DNA from: Pleomorphovibrio marinus | GTDB lineage: Bacteria; Bacteroidota; Bacteroidia; Cytophagales; Cyclobacteriaceae | Assembly: GCF_003347495.1 (NCBI RefSeq) | Contig: NZ_QCXY01000005.1 | Coordinates: forward strand, 248,001-312,000 | Length of the DNA: 64,000 nt | Direction of reading: 5' to 3' | Part shown: one piece after another, positions 1 through 9,019 of the stretch | How positions within the stretch are numbered: the stretch's first letter is position 1 | How the letters are laid out: each line of letters begins with the position of its first letter | The notes under the pieces: generated by a model | The model's input: the letters and a program-made list of their open reading frames with translations, nothing else | The model's database searches: none | What the model was told of the DNA's origin: nothing | Position numbers and translations under genes: made by a program

Positions 1-690
1 TGCTGGGCCTCTTTATACCTTCCTGTTCGGCAGACAGGATTATAAATCGCTCGGTTCTAATATACCTAAGGTTGAACCAATTCCAATGCTCAAACAAACC
101 CAGGGAGACTTTGTACTGGTGCTTCAGCCATCTGACTGCTGCCATTTTATACAACCCCTTTTCCCATTTGAGCAAACGATGGATGAATGGATTACACACT
201 TCACGCATGGCCTCCCCTCTCAGCTTGTGGTGGTAGTTGAGCAGTCCTCTGACAATGGGGTTGAGACAATGGGCAATCTCCTGTAAGGGCTAGCGCCACT
301 TGTGGGATGAGCTGTGGCTCAGAGTCCGGTTCTGATCACGACAATCAATTTGTCACCCCTGAGAAGAAAAGGAAATGAAACCATGCTTTAATGTGTTTAT
401 AATTGTTTTTTAGTGGTCACATTGAATCTCGCATGATTACTAATCATCCTTCGGCACCTAGATTCCGTCATGCCTGACTGCCGTCCAGGCAGGCTCGATT
501 TCCTATTACCTCAAAACCTGCCCGACTATGTCATTCAGGCGGGCGCAACCCACAATCCAGTGAACTGGGACTGAGCGTTAAGAAATGATCCCTTTGGATC
601 ATTTTAGCGAAGGGCCGGGTTGCAGGGAGGATACGAGACCCGTACGCTGGTTGGTGTGAGGGGTGCTCCGCAGGCTTATGGCCTGCGGCC
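1..690 (-). mobile_element. Group II intron 3' remnant A, truncated by the window edge
   Basis: On the minus strand about 285-90 encodes the last part of a group II intron maturase: an LNPIVRGLLNYHHKL segment (GIIM-type maturase domain), then KWEKGLYKMAAVRWLK and FEHW, the usual end of these proteins. No reverse-transcriptase domain is present, and a frameshift near position 85 disturbs the final residues relative to the sister copy at 18,860-19,490. The rest (about 300-690) is non-coding intron-like DNA nearly identical to that copy, including a palindromic block near 590-670. A 110-bp repeat has inserted at 390-499. It is a dead fragment next to the Wadjet unit. Confidence 0.7.
390..499 (+). 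repeat. MITE-like repeat, copy 1, inserted in an intron remnant
   Basis: The sister intron remnant at 18,860-19,490 reads straight from CCATGCTTT to CCTATTACC, whereas here about 110 bp lie between the two, so this is a true insertion with a known empty site. The insert has no ORF. It shares with the repeat at 10,857-10,985 the blocks TATAATT, GAATCTCGCA, AATCATC, GACTGCCGTC and the end AGGCTCG. TTT is present on both sides and could be a short target duplication. Confidence 0.7.
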
Positions 691-733
691 ATCCACTCGA
701 TTGGGCAATCGTACTTTTTTTACGTCCGTCTGA

Positions 734-825
734 CAGCGTTGGCTCAGACACACTTATTGACAAGCTTTGGCTGTTGCGGTTGGCTTGAGCGGCTTGGCAA
801 TGTGTGTGGCTGTGAAGGGTTGGCT
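734..825. repeat. Short-loop hairpin S-A, downstream border of Wadjet
   Basis: The left arm has CAG-A-CACAC (745-753), then TTAT, then TG-A-CAAGC. The right arm has GCTTG-G-CA (792-799), ATGT, then GTGTG-G-CTG (804-812). The element is flanked by the direct repeat GTTGGCTC (left copy 738-745, right copy 819-826) and abuts the jetD stop codon. It shares the two-stem and internal-loop layout of seven other elements in the window, although its stem sequence is different. Confidence 0.75.
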
Positions 826-1973
826 CATTCATTATCAAAATAGTTGTTTACGTACTCAAATGGAATTTTTTCTTGTTCAAGTCGCCAGTTGTTCTTTTTC
901 AATGTGTCGTAAAGTTCTTGTTCTTTGTATGTCAAGTTAAGTTTTGTTGAAATATTTGTCGGTGTGCCTTTGTCGTTTTCAAAGAACTTATCAAAGGTTT
1001 GCTTGCCCATCAAAACGCTTTTTGTATGAGGAAAGTAACCTCTGAATTGCGATAAAATTTCAAACCCCTGTGCATCAATGTCGCCCCAGTAAAGCAGTTC
1101 CTTGTTCTTAAACCAATTTACATTCTTTAGATTATATACACTAAATCCGCTTCCGAATAAAGCAATGGATTTATTGATTTTGGGAAGGGTCAATGCAGTA
1201 TAGAATGAGGTTTTGTTTTCCAAAACAATTATCTTTTCAACTGGTAAATTCAAAATTTCAAATTGACTCACTGGAATAGCCAAATCGTCAATTCCTGAGA
1301 AGAATTTTTGACTTATTTCTTTGTCAAGCACCTTAATCCTAATTTGTGGCTCGGCATATTTTAGGTTAAATCTTCTCTCAAATAATTTTTCATCTGTGTT
1401 AATGTGTTCTGAAATAAGAACTTCAAGCAATTCCTTGATTACGCTCTGATTTCGCTCTAAAAACTTTGTGTGAACTCTGATCGGGAGTTCTCTTATGTAC
1501 AAATTCGGTTTAGGGTTTTGTTTAAAGTATTGGCACACTTTCAAAATACTTTTCCATTCCGTTTGGTTTTGAATAACCTTTGTTGGGTTTTTAATTATCC
1601 ATTCCTCCAGCTGGGGAAACGTTTGTCTTATTTCTCTCGTACTTTCAACGAATAATTCAACCTCTTTTTCCTTCCCTAAAAACTTCAAGAAGTCATTTTT
1701 AGAATCAAAATATATAGATGTAGGCAGATCCTGTACGCCTAAATATTTTGTCTTCACTTGTTGAAATTCCAAAGTATAGCCAAAGCCTTTTTTGGACTTG
1801 GATTGGCTGGTTATTGACTGTATTTCTTTTTCAAATTCAGTTAGTGATGATTTGGTGTATTTTTTATCCCCACGAATAACCAGTTTTTCAAAGGTTTTCT
1901 GTTCAATCAATGACTGAAGAAAAGAAACATATTTTCTTTCTGATTTTTTCTTTATTTCCTGTGGTGTAATCAT
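825..1973 (-). CDS. jetD: Wadjet protein JetD (Toprim-domain nuclease subunit)
   Basis: 382 aa, the size and place expected of JetD, the DUF3322/DUF2220 subunit of Wadjet. In this family JetD is the nuclease that cuts circular DNA which the JetABC SMC-like complex has looped. A Toprim-like core is visible in the C-terminal half: a conserved acidic residue in IVLENKTSFY (about residue 250) and the metal-binding motif GDIDAQG (about 296). The start overlaps the jetC stop by 4 bp (ATGA), so the genes are translationally coupled. The stop lies against hairpin S-A. Recognition rests on the four-gene order A-B-C-D plus these motifs. Confidence 0.9.
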   Translation of the reverse strand: MITPQEIKKKSERKYVSFLQSLIEQKTFEKLVIRGDKKYTKSSLTEFEKEIQSITSQSKSKKGFGYTLEFQQVKTKYLGVQDLPTSIYFDSKNDFLKFLGKEKEVELFVESTREIRQTFPQLEEWIIKNPTKVIQNQTEWKSILKVCQYFKQNPKPNLYIRELPIRVHTKFLERNQSVIKELLEVLISEHINTDEKLFERRFNLKYAEPQIRIKVLDKEISQKFFSGIDDLAIPVSQFEILNLPVEKIIVLENKTSFYTALTLPKINKSIALFGSGFSVYNLKNVNWFKNKELLYWGDIDAQGFEILSQFRGYFPHTKSVLMGKQTFDKFFENDKGTPTNISTKLNLTYKEQELYDTLKKNNWRLEQEKIPFEYVNNYFDNE

Positions 1974-4900
1974 TGATGCACGTAATTGGCTTTTTCTTCT
2001 TTGAATTGTTCAATCGGCATATCATACAGCCAAGAGTGTTTTTCTTCTTTACGTTCTACAAAATGCACAAACGAAATATCATTTTCTACAATATGGATGT
2101 TGTCGCTTGGCGTAACAACCAATAATTGTAAATGAAGTTGTTTGCATAGTGTTACAAGGTATCGAGCTTTATCCTCATCTTGTGCTTTGAAGGCTTCATC
2201 AATGGCAATAAAACGAAATGAATTACTTTGTAAGCCTTCTTTTGTTAATCCAAATTGATAAGCTATTGCAGAACCTAAAATGGTGTATGTAAGCTGAGCC
2301 TTTTCGCCACCCGAAAGCTGTCCCATATTTTCATAGGTTTTGAATTTGGAATTGGTTTCCTTATAAAATTCTTCGGCTTTGTAGCTGTACCAAGAGCGAA
2401 CGTCCATTACTTTTTTACGGTAATCTTCTTTGTCCAATTTCTCAATAAAGGGCTGTATATTTTCAATAAAGTGATGTTTTCTTCCGTCAATCGTAGAGTT
2501 CATTAGATGTACATTCGGAACTGCGTTGTCCAAAAGTTTTTTAAATTCTTTTACTTCATCATTGAATTTATTTGCCGCATTCAGTTGTATATAGGTTTTT
2601 GGGTTGGTTTTGAAATCAATCTCCTTTAGTGAGTCATTTAAGTGTTTAATGTTTTCTTTGATTGAGTCTGACCAGTTTTCAAAAAACATCCTGAAATCAC
2701 CTACTTTGTTGGTAATTGTTTCTTCCAGATAGTTATTAAACTTGGTTTCAAACCTGGGAAGATCATCTCTTTGGAGTTTTTCCAATCTTTTCCGGTACTC
2801 GCTAATAAATTCTAAATGGGTTGAATCGGGAAGCGAATTCACATCTGAATGCCAATCTTTGAATTTATTGGTAATATCTTCTGTCGGTCGTTTAAAATCG
2901 GTTATTTTAATTCTTACTTCACTTTCCTTTTCTCCTTTTTGTTTTTCAAGCTCTTTTATTTCTTTTGACTTTTCCTCTTGAAATTTTCTACGACTTGTTT
3001 CAAAATTGGTGAAATCAACATCTAGCAAGTCTGGGTTTTGTGCTTCAAATTCAGATACATCTATATCCCCCAAAGGCTCAAAAATGATTTTGTTGCTTTT
3101 TACAGTTTGAGATATGGACTCAATTTCCGTTTGCTTTTTACCTTTCTCAATAACTTTACTCTCAATATCAACCTCCGAAAGCTGTTTTAAATCTGCCTGA
3201 ACTTTTGTTAACTGCTCTTGTAGCTTCTTAACCCGGTCATTGGTTTTTTCTAAGTCTTCTTTTTGTTCTGTTTTTTCCTGTATTTGGTTGGCGTAAGTTT
3301 GCCAATCTATGTCATCATACTTATCAAACTGTGAAAACAGATTATGACATTCATCTTTGTATTCGATTAATTTTTTCGTATTGCTTTGTGATTGCTTAAT
3401 ACCTTCTTTATTGGTTTTCTGTTGATTTTGCAGATTGGTTAATTCCTTCCTTAGGACAGCAATTTTCTCTTTGTTGTCCCAACCTAAAACATAGTTCTCT
3501 TTTCTTGAAATGTGCGGACGGTCGTCTTTTTCGTGTTTCCCTTTTCTAAACTTTATCAACCCGTTTTGAGTGATTGCCATTTCGGAATAGCGTTCAAATT
3601 CTGATAGGTTATCCACGCAGACAAAGTCAAACTGATTTTCCAAATAGTTTTCAATCCATTCGAAATAGTACGTTTTGGGTTTTATTTCAATTTTGTTTAC
3701 CAGGGAGTTTTCTTTAATTTCTTTGTGTCGTAAATTTTTGAGGTAATCTTGTTCTTCGTATTTATCGTAACGGATCCTTCCTCGCAAATTGTTGCTGTTT
3801 ACATAGTCGTTTACTTTTGAATAATATTTTGGCGGAACAATCAATCGTAATGCAAAATTGTGAAGCACCTTTTCAATAGAAGATTCCCAAGCCAATTCAT
3901 CTTCTTTTACTTTAATGAGTTCACCAATAAAAGGTATTTCTTCTTTTGAGGCTTCAATATGATTAATCAGTTCTTCTCGTATTTCTGCTACCCGTCCAGC
4001 AATATTGTTTTTGTTTTTTTGAAGTGTTTGAATGGTGTTTACCAGTTCTTCTGTAACTTCAGTTAATTCATCATCCTTGTTTTTTAAAGCACGAAGATTT
4101 TCACTTTCATCATCTATTTTCTGTTGTGTACCTTGCTTTAATTGTTTTGCAACCTCACGGTTTGTAATAAAAGTTTCTTCACTTGGATTGGTGTTCAGTT
4201 CAATGTTTTGAGCAATTTTGTTGTATTCATCAAGCTTGCCACTTCTTAATTCCCGACTTTTATCAAGCTGTTTAATTTCTTTTTCTAATTCTTTGATTTT
4301 ACTTCCAACTTCATCTTTTTCAATAGAAATGGAAATGGTTCGTTCATTTTGTTTTAGTTCTTCTTCTTTCCTTCTTAACTCCGTTAACTCCTCATCTAGT
4401 CGTTGTAATTCTTCTTTGCATTTTTCTAATTCCATTTCGCCCAATTCAACGCCATTTTTAGCAAACCAATAAACTGCAGTTTCTTTTGATTTTTCTAACC
4501 GCAACAAATCAACTTGAATATTGGTTAGCATTATTGCAATTTCATTGATAGGTGTTAGTTGTTTAATCTGTTCTTTGGCTTTTTCAATGTTGGTTTTGGC
4601 ATCCATTAAGGTCAAAAAACTTTCTTTGAGTTGCCTAAATTCCGTTTCGGCATCTTGCTCCTCCAGCATATTCGTTCTGATAAATTCGTCCAAATCTTCC
4701 AAAACCTTTACACCAACCACCTGGTTGAACAGGCTCAATGCTTTCACAGAACGCATTCCGAACAGGTTTGACATTCTTTCCGCATAAGCTATTGGGCCGT
4801 CCAAAAATTCAATTCTGCGTTTAGAAGTATTCGCGTTATAGGTTTTATCCAATCGTTTTTTCCAATTGCCTTTAGCATCAAACTGGCTAAAGTCCTTTTC

Positions 4901-5368
4901 TATTTCAAGTGAAACATGAGCAATTCCGAACTGTCTTTTTAAGTCGTTATTGGCAAACCAACGTACCTGAAATAGAGTAATCTTCTTTTCATCCGTATTT
5001 TTAAAATGAGCAAGAATTACGGAATAGGTATTTGTATCACGCAACTTCTGGGTAGAGGTGGAGCTTTTGCCTTCTTCTTGAATATTTCCGTAATGTCCCA
5101 GCACATAGGTTTCTTCGGTGCGGTCGCCTTTTTTCTCAACACCCGAAGATTGATTGTAAAAACGGTCTCTTTTGGCAGGAACCATCAAGGTAAGTAAGGC
5201 ATCTATGTAGGTACTTTTCCCCGATGCGTTGGCACCTGTTAACAGTGAATTATTTCCTTGCGGATTTATTCTAAACACTTTTTTATCAAATGTTCCCCAG
5301 TTAAAGACTTCCATATATTGAAGCCTGAAACCCGCTGAGTCAGAGCTTGTACTAAACAGACTCAACAT
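1970..5368 (-). CDS. jetC: Wadjet protein JetC (SMC/MukB-like ATPase)
   Basis: 1132 aa. This is the motor of the Wadjet plasmid-defence complex: an SMC-like ATPase that dimerises and extrudes DNA loops with the kleisin JetA and the KITE-type JetB. Walker A is GANASGKST (about residues 44-52), the ABC signature is LSGGEKAQ (about 1016) and Walker B is FIAIDEAF (about 1054). Between them lie long charged heptad-like stretches typical of coiled-coil arms, with a hinge-like globular part around 450-640. The gene overlaps jetB by 17 bp and jetD by 4 bp. A generic SbcC-like ATPase is the alternative, but the neighbours make Wadjet type I clear. Confidence 0.93.
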   Translation of the reverse strand: MLSLFSTSSDSAGFRLQYMEVFNWGTFDKKVFRINPQGNNSLLTGANASGKSTYIDALLTLMVPAKRDRFYNQSSGVEKKGDRTEETYVLGHYGNIQEEGKSSTSTQKLRDTNTYSVILAHFKNTDEKKITLFQVRWFANNDLKRQFGIAHVSLEIEKDFSQFDAKGNWKKRLDKTYNANTSKRRIEFLDGPIAYAERMSNLFGMRSVKALSLFNQVVGVKVLEDLDEFIRTNMLEEQDAETEFRQLKESFLTLMDAKTNIEKAKEQIKQLTPINEIAIMLTNIQVDLLRLEKSKETAVYWFAKNGVELGEMELEKCKEELQRLDEELTELRRKEEELKQNERTISISIEKDEVGSKIKELEKEIKQLDKSRELRSGKLDEYNKIAQNIELNTNPSEETFITNREVAKQLKQGTQQKIDDESENLRALKNKDDELTEVTEELVNTIQTLQKNKNNIAGRVAEIREELINHIEASKEEIPFIGELIKVKEDELAWESSIEKVLHNFALRLIVPPKYYSKVNDYVNSNNLRGRIRYDKYEEQDYLKNLRHKEIKENSLVNKIEIKPKTYYFEWIENYLENQFDFVCVDNLSEFERYSEMAITQNGLIKFRKGKHEKDDRPHISRKENYVLGWDNKEKIAVLRKELTNLQNQQKTNKEGIKQSQSNTKKLIEYKDECHNLFSQFDKYDDIDWQTYANQIQEKTEQKEDLEKTNDRVKKLQEQLTKVQADLKQLSEVDIESKVIEKGKKQTEIESISQTVKSNKIIFEPLGDIDVSEFEAQNPDLLDVDFTNFETSRRKFQEEKSKEIKELEKQKGEKESEVRIKITDFKRPTEDITNKFKDWHSDVNSLPDSTHLEFISEYRKRLEKLQRDDLPRFETKFNNYLEETITNKVGDFRMFFENWSDSIKENIKHLNDSLKEIDFKTNPKTYIQLNAANKFNDEVKEFKKLLDNAVPNVHLMNSTIDGRKHHFIENIQPFIEKLDKEDYRKKVMDVRSWYSYKAEEFYKETNSKFKTYENMGQLSGGEKAQLTYTILGSAIAYQFGLTKEGLQSNSFRFIAIDEAFKAQDEDKARYLVTLCKQLHLQLLVVTPSDNIHIVENDISFVHFVERKEEKHSWLYDMPIEQFKEEKANYVHQ

Positions 5369-5930
5369 ATTCCTGCAATTTTGTTTTAAAATCCTGTAAT
5401 ATATCCAGTGTTATTTTCTCTTTAATAATCCGGTGTATCTGATATTTTGTTTCATTGTCTTTTCTACTAATTTCCTTTAGGTAGCCTAATTCTACAGCTT
5501 TATTAATGTAAGTATCCAAGTTCTGTTGAAATTTCAACTTATTGTAACCCTCTTGTAGAAAGAGTTCTAATTCATCTTTGATTTCAGTATTAGTGATGAA
5601 TCTTTCTGTTGCTAACTGCGTGGGATTGCTGTCAAACTCCTCTAAACTTTGTCTTAATACTACAAGTACGATTGATGTTTCAAACCCGATTTGTCGTCTT
5701 GTTACCAAACCAAGGGTTTTGCCTTCGCTATCTTCAAACTGCTTCACAAACGCAAAACCATCATCTTTCTTTACGATGAGTTCCAAACCAATCTGACCTA
5801 TGTATTCCTGAATTTCATTTTGATAATGGATTACATCTTCCCAAACGTTAGAGTTTCGTTCAATTACTCCCTTGAGCAACTTTACAATTGCTTTACTGTA
5901 CGGTTTTTCATTTTGCTCTAGGCTGCTCAT
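5352..5930 (-). CDS. jetB: Wadjet protein JetB (KITE/MukE-like, DUF4194)
   Basis: 192 aa, matching the size of the DUF4194 subunit that acts as the MukE-like winged-helix partner of the kleisin. The sequence is acidic and helical with no membrane segment. A KLLKGVIERNSNVWEDVIHYQ start and a C-terminal winged-helix-like region (about 130-190, LGYLKEISRKDNETKYQIHRIIKEKITLD, seen in two short blocks) fit this fold. It is coupled on both sides, by a 4-bp overlap with jetA and a 17-bp overlap with jetC. The assignment leans on size and position between jetA and jetC. Confidence 0.85.
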   Translation of the reverse strand: MSSLEQNEKPYSKAIVKLLKGVIERNSNVWEDVIHYQNEIQEYIGQIGLELIVKKDDGFAFVKQFEDSEGKTLGLVTRRQIGFETSIVLVVLRQSLEEFDSNPTQLATERFITNTEIKDELELFLQEGYNKLKFQQNLDTYINKAVELGYLKEISRKDNETKYQIHRIIKEKITLDILQDFKTKLQEYVESV

Positions 5931-7387
5931 TTGGTCAATATAATTTCGGGTATTCTAATCTGCTTTTTGTTTTCAGTATCAAACACTATTCTCTGGGTTT
6001 TGTCGGGATGGATGCTATGTTTAAAGTCCTTAATAATGCCAATATATCCAAATAGTTCTGGTAAGCCTTTTTTTAATCCTCCGTAATTTTCAACTACTTC
6101 TAATAGTGTTGTTTGGGATTTTTCGTTTAGAACAGATGTAATTTTTTTTCTCAATAACTCCTTATCGATGTTCGATTGCGAAAACAACTTGCTTAAATGA
6201 TTGGAAGCAGTAATGTCTTCATCAGCAATTTGTGGTTTGCTTGTATACAAAACATCTTCTGTCTGTTCGGAAGTTAGTTTTCGATCAAATGGGATGTTGA
6301 TTTCAGTATTGATTTCCAGTTCAAATGAAATATCAGGTTTTCTTCTTGACTTGCTGATTTCAACAAGTTGTCTTTTGATTTCCTGTATAATTTTTTTGGT
6401 TGCTTCCGATTGTGAACTCTCACTTTCACGAATAATACGGCTTAGTTTTTCAGCCATCTTATCGTTGGCTTTATAAACTTTTTGACCTGAACTGTGAAGA
6501 TGCTTTTTCATCCCTTTCAGGAATGGATCATTAACAGGTATTGATTTTTCTTCTAACGTTTTATACAATTCCTTAGTCAGCTCTTCCCATCTGTGCTGCA
6601 AATCAGGGTTTAAGATAAACGACCAAAAAGCATAAAAACTCTTCCCTTGTTGGCTATCTTTCAATTCATCTAATGCATCAAAGGTGAATTCTAAAATGTC
6701 GCTTTTCGACAAACTTCCGTCAGAGTGCTTTTGATAAATGCCTTTTGTGATATTCTTAAAATTATCTTCTACCTCTTTAAAGTCTGAAAGCAATTCTTTT
6801 GCGGATTGATTAAGCTGGTTGAAACGAGGAATAATTTCAAATTCTTCAAATACTTTAACATCTTCACCCACTTTTATTCGTTGAATTTGCTGCTCAATTT
6901 CCAGTTTCTTTTCTTCCAATAACTCAATCCGTTTTTCAGCATCTTCATTGGTAAATTCGACCAATTCTTTCAACTGATTTAAAATATTGTTGAACTTTGA
7001 TTCTGTCCCAACAAATTCCTCCTTTTTTAAACTTGCCAACCAATCTAATGATTTACTCGAATGAGCAGAAAGTTCATAGAAAACTTCTCCCTGCTCATCA
7101 GGGTAATTGGTTAAGAACCCTTTGTTAGTCCAGTTTAGAATGTACTTTTTGGCTTTTTCTTCATAAGTGTCAAAGGTGGTGATTTCGCTGTCTTCATCAT
7201 TTTCAACTTTTTTGTATTCTAGGAAATCGGCTAATTGAGTGTGAATATTTTCAGATGAAATAGCACCTTGTTTGCTTAAAAATGTGCTCATTAGAAACTC
7301 AATAATTATTTCTCTATTACGTAAACGCAGCAATTCAACACTTGGCGATGTGTTTAGTAATTCTAATATTTTGGAGTTTTCATTCAT
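5927..7387 (-). CDS. jetA: Wadjet protein JetA (kleisin-like, DUF3375)
   Basis: About 486 aa from the ATG at 7387 (MNENSKILELLNTSPSVELL). An in-frame ATG at 7411 would place the first codons inside hairpin S-B, so the downstream start is preferred. JetA is the MukF/kleisin-like subunit (DUF3375) that bridges the JetC heads. The N-terminal third looks winged-helix-like, the middle (about 140-230) is charged and coiled-coil-like (EKRIELLEEKKLEIEQQIQR), and the C-terminus is again globular. It is the first gene of the unit, so its leader, and probably the promoter, lies within or next to S-B and L1. Confidence 0.87.
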   Translation of the reverse strand: MNENSKILELLNTSPSVELLRLRNREIIIEFLMSTFLSKQGAISSENIHTQLADFLEYKKVENDEDSEITTFDTYEEKAKKYILNWTNKGFLTNYPDEQGEVFYELSAHSSKSLDWLASLKKEEFVGTESKFNNILNQLKELVEFTNEDAEKRIELLEEKKLEIEQQIQRIKVGEDVKVFEEFEIIPRFNQLNQSAKELLSDFKEVEDNFKNITKGIYQKHSDGSLSKSDILEFTFDALDELKDSQQGKSFYAFWSFILNPDLQHRWEELTKELYKTLEEKSIPVNDPFLKGMKKHLHSSGQKVYKANDKMAEKLSRIIRESESSQSEATKKIIQEIKRQLVEISKSRRKPDISFELEINTEINIPFDRKLTSEQTEDVLYTSKPQIADEDITASNHLSKLFSQSNIDKELLRKKITSVLNEKSQTTLLEVVENYGGLKKGLPELFGYIGIIKDFKHSIHPDKTQRIVFDTENKKQIRIPEIILTK

Positions 7388-7401
7388 TTTAACTCTGTTC
7401 A

Positions 7402-7490
7402 GCATTGGCAAAAAACAGGCTCTTTTGGTTTTTCAGCGTTGGCTCTGTGTGACGGCAAAACCAAATGTGCCTGGTTGCGCGTAGGCTTTC
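7402..7490. repeat. Short-loop hairpin S-B, upstream border of Wadjet
   Basis: The left arm is CAGGC-TCTT-TTGGTTTT (7416-7432) and the right arm is AAAACCAA-ATGT-GCCTG (7457-7473). The 24-nt loop contains AGCGTTGGC. AGCATTGGC lies at the left end and GTAGGC at the right. It begins about 15 bp upstream of the jetA start and is followed within 11 bp by L1. Confidence 0.8.
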
Positions 7491-7500
7491 TTTGTATGTT

Positions 7501-7631
7501 GCCCAACGGGATTCAGCTTGGAGACGGCGGGCATTCGGAGCCGTACTCTCCAAGCCTACTCCTAACTTCTTAAAGATACTGTATTTTCTATTTACACTGA
7601 ACCGATCGCTGTATCCAAGGTGATGTTGCTC
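7501..7631. repeat. attC-like element L1
   Basis: Left end GCCCAAC (7501-7507) fits the integron inverse core RYYYAAC exactly. On the minus strand it is GTTGGGC, a perfect GTTRRRY core. CTTGGA (7517-7522) pairs with TCCAAG (7614-7619), followed by a GAC/TGTA internal loop and a second, imperfect GC-rich stem. The right end GTTGCTC lies at 7625-7631, touching the RhuM-Fic stop codon. L2 at 9,020 has the same plan and about 80% shared sequence. Confidence 0.65.
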
Positions 7632-8640
7632 AGTTCTTTATTAGGTTTACTATCAGTTTAATCATCAAATCCCTTTGCTGAGGTAAACTTTGTGCTACTG
7701 CCAATGCCAATGCAACCAATGTATTTTCATTTATTTTTCTTATTCCTCTTTCATCCAAATGATAACTGTTCTGTTCTAAGAACCATACAAACAGAAATGA
7801 ACCAATTCTCTTATTTCCATCGCTAAAGGCATGACCTTTGATGACAGAATATAACAATTGTGCTGCCTGCTCTTCAATGGTTGGATATGCCAATTCTCCA
7901 AACACCGTTTGGGAGATACTTCCCAATATTCCCCTGAATGAATCATCTTTTTCGTTGCCGAAGAGCTCTCCGGCCTCTCCTTTCTGAATCAATTCCTTCT
8001 TTAATTGGTGAATGGCTTTCTTGACATCATCATAGTTAATGACATAAATGATTTCTTTTGAAAGGTTATCGAGCTGAAGATCTTCTGAATCATACCTATT
8101 GAGTAATTCAAAAGATTTGGAATACTTTGAAATAATATCCAAAAAGCCTTCGGTCAATACTCTTTGTGATTCAAACGTTCTTTCCTTTAAAATATCAAGT
8201 TGGTTTTCTAACTGGATGATTTTTTGGCCTTGTTTGCTCAGTAATTCGCTGTTGATGGCATAACCTTTCACTAAGTAATCTTTCAATCTTTGGGTTGCCC
8301 ATTTTCTGAATTCAATCCCAACAGGTGATTTCACACGGTATCCTACTGAGATCACAACATCCAAATTGTAAGCTGAAACTGCCCTTTTTACTTTTCTTTC
8401 TCCTTCTTTTTGAACTTGGCGGAAATTCCGCCAAGTTGACTCTTTATCCAATTCTCCCTCTTTGTAAATATTTCGGATATGCTCACCAATCGTTCTTCTA
8501 GCTTTACCAAATAACTCAACAAGTTGCTGTTCGGTAACCCAAACCGTATCGTGCTCCCCATCCAAAATGATTTCAAATTCATCACTACCTTGGGAGGGTT
8601 TGAAAACCACTATTTCAGAAATGAAGTCAACTGTTTCCAT
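7630..8640 (-). CDS. RhuM-Fic fusion protein (toxin-like)
   Basis: 336 aa. Residues about 1-140 match the RhuM (virulence protein) family: VTEQQLVELFGKARRTIGEHI, a DNA-binding-like segment, then YNLDVVISVGYRVKS and GIEFRKWATQRLKDYL. Residues about 200-330 form a Fic/Doc domain with the catalytic loop HAFSDGNKRIGSF (about 262-274), containing the His, Asp, Gly-Asn and Arg needed to transfer a nucleotide or phosphate. A short coiled coil (KQGQKIIQLENQLDILKE) links the halves. Fic enzymes modify proteins by AMPylation or phosphorylation. The target here is unknown, and no adjacent antitoxin is seen. The unit sits between attC-like L1 and L2. Confidence 0.85.
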   Translation of the reverse strand: METVDFISEIVVFKPSQGSDEFEIILDGEHDTVWVTEQQLVELFGKARRTIGEHIRNIYKEGELDKESTWRNFRQVQKEGERKVKRAVSAYNLDVVISVGYRVKSPVGIEFRKWATQRLKDYLVKGYAINSELLSKQGQKIIQLENQLDILKERTFESQRVLTEGFLDIISKYSKSFELLNRYDSEDLQLDNLSKEIIYVINYDDVKKAIHQLKKELIQKGEAGELFGNEKDDSFRGILGSISQTVFGELAYPTIEEQAAQLLYSVIKGHAFSDGNKRIGSFLFVWFLEQNSYHLDERGIRKINENTLVALALAVAQSLPQQRDLMIKLIVNLIKN

Positions 8641-8675
8641 ATTGGAAGATAAAGTTTTTTGATAAAAATATTAGT

Positions 8676-9008
8676 TCATTGTTTCAAAAACCCTTTGATT
8701 TCAAAATTGGCAGGATCTTTAACAGTATATTCAATTAAAACCTCCGATCCTATTTCCTTTTTATCGATTCGCTGCGAAAGTTTTTTCTTCTGAACGTAAA
8801 CCGAATCGTCAACCTGATAGGATATCGTGATGATTTGAGTAAATCCTCTCCCCATTGGTCCATAACCAAGTGCTTTATCGGTAATTACGGCTTTTGCTTC
8901 TGCGGTTTTTGTCCATGGAGCAAAGGGTGTTTTGAAATTATTCCATGCTAGGTATAGAAAAACTCCAAACCCCAATATTCCGATTATCCAAGGATTCTGC
9001 TTTGCCAT
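8676..9008 (-). CDS. Small single-pass membrane protein (DUF3592-like)
   Basis: 110 aa from the ATG at 9008 (MAKQNPWIIGILGF). An upstream in-frame ATG at 9053 would read through the attC-like end GTCCAAC, so it is rejected. One membrane helix spans residues 6-22 (NPWIIGILGFGVFLYLA). The rest is a beta-rich domain (TAEAKAVITDKALGYGP, TQIITISYQVDDSVYVQKKKL, VLIEYTVKDPANFEI) that resembles DUF3592 proteins of unknown role. It lies 35 bp upstream of the RhuM-Fic gene and is probably cotranscribed with it, so both share one cassette. No function can be assigned. Confidence 0.7.
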   Translation of the reverse strand: MAKQNPWIIGILGFGVFLYLAWNNFKTPFAPWTKTAEAKAVITDKALGYGPMGRGFTQIITISYQVDDSVYVQKKKLSQRIDKKEIGSEVLIEYTVKDPANFEIKGFLKQ

Positions 9009-9019
9009 TTTAGAATTGA

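Noticed and set aside
599..838. 79-codon minus-strand frame at the Wadjet border
   Set aside because: It lies across an intron remnant and hairpin S-A. A similar frame (11,836-12,183) also arises from repeat DNA, so shared sequence reflects the repeats, not a protein.
2742..5197. Several plus-strand reading frames of 60-90 codons opposite jetC
   Set aside because: They are Ser/Leu/Phe-rich mirror frames of a coiled-coil gene, without start signals or known motifs.
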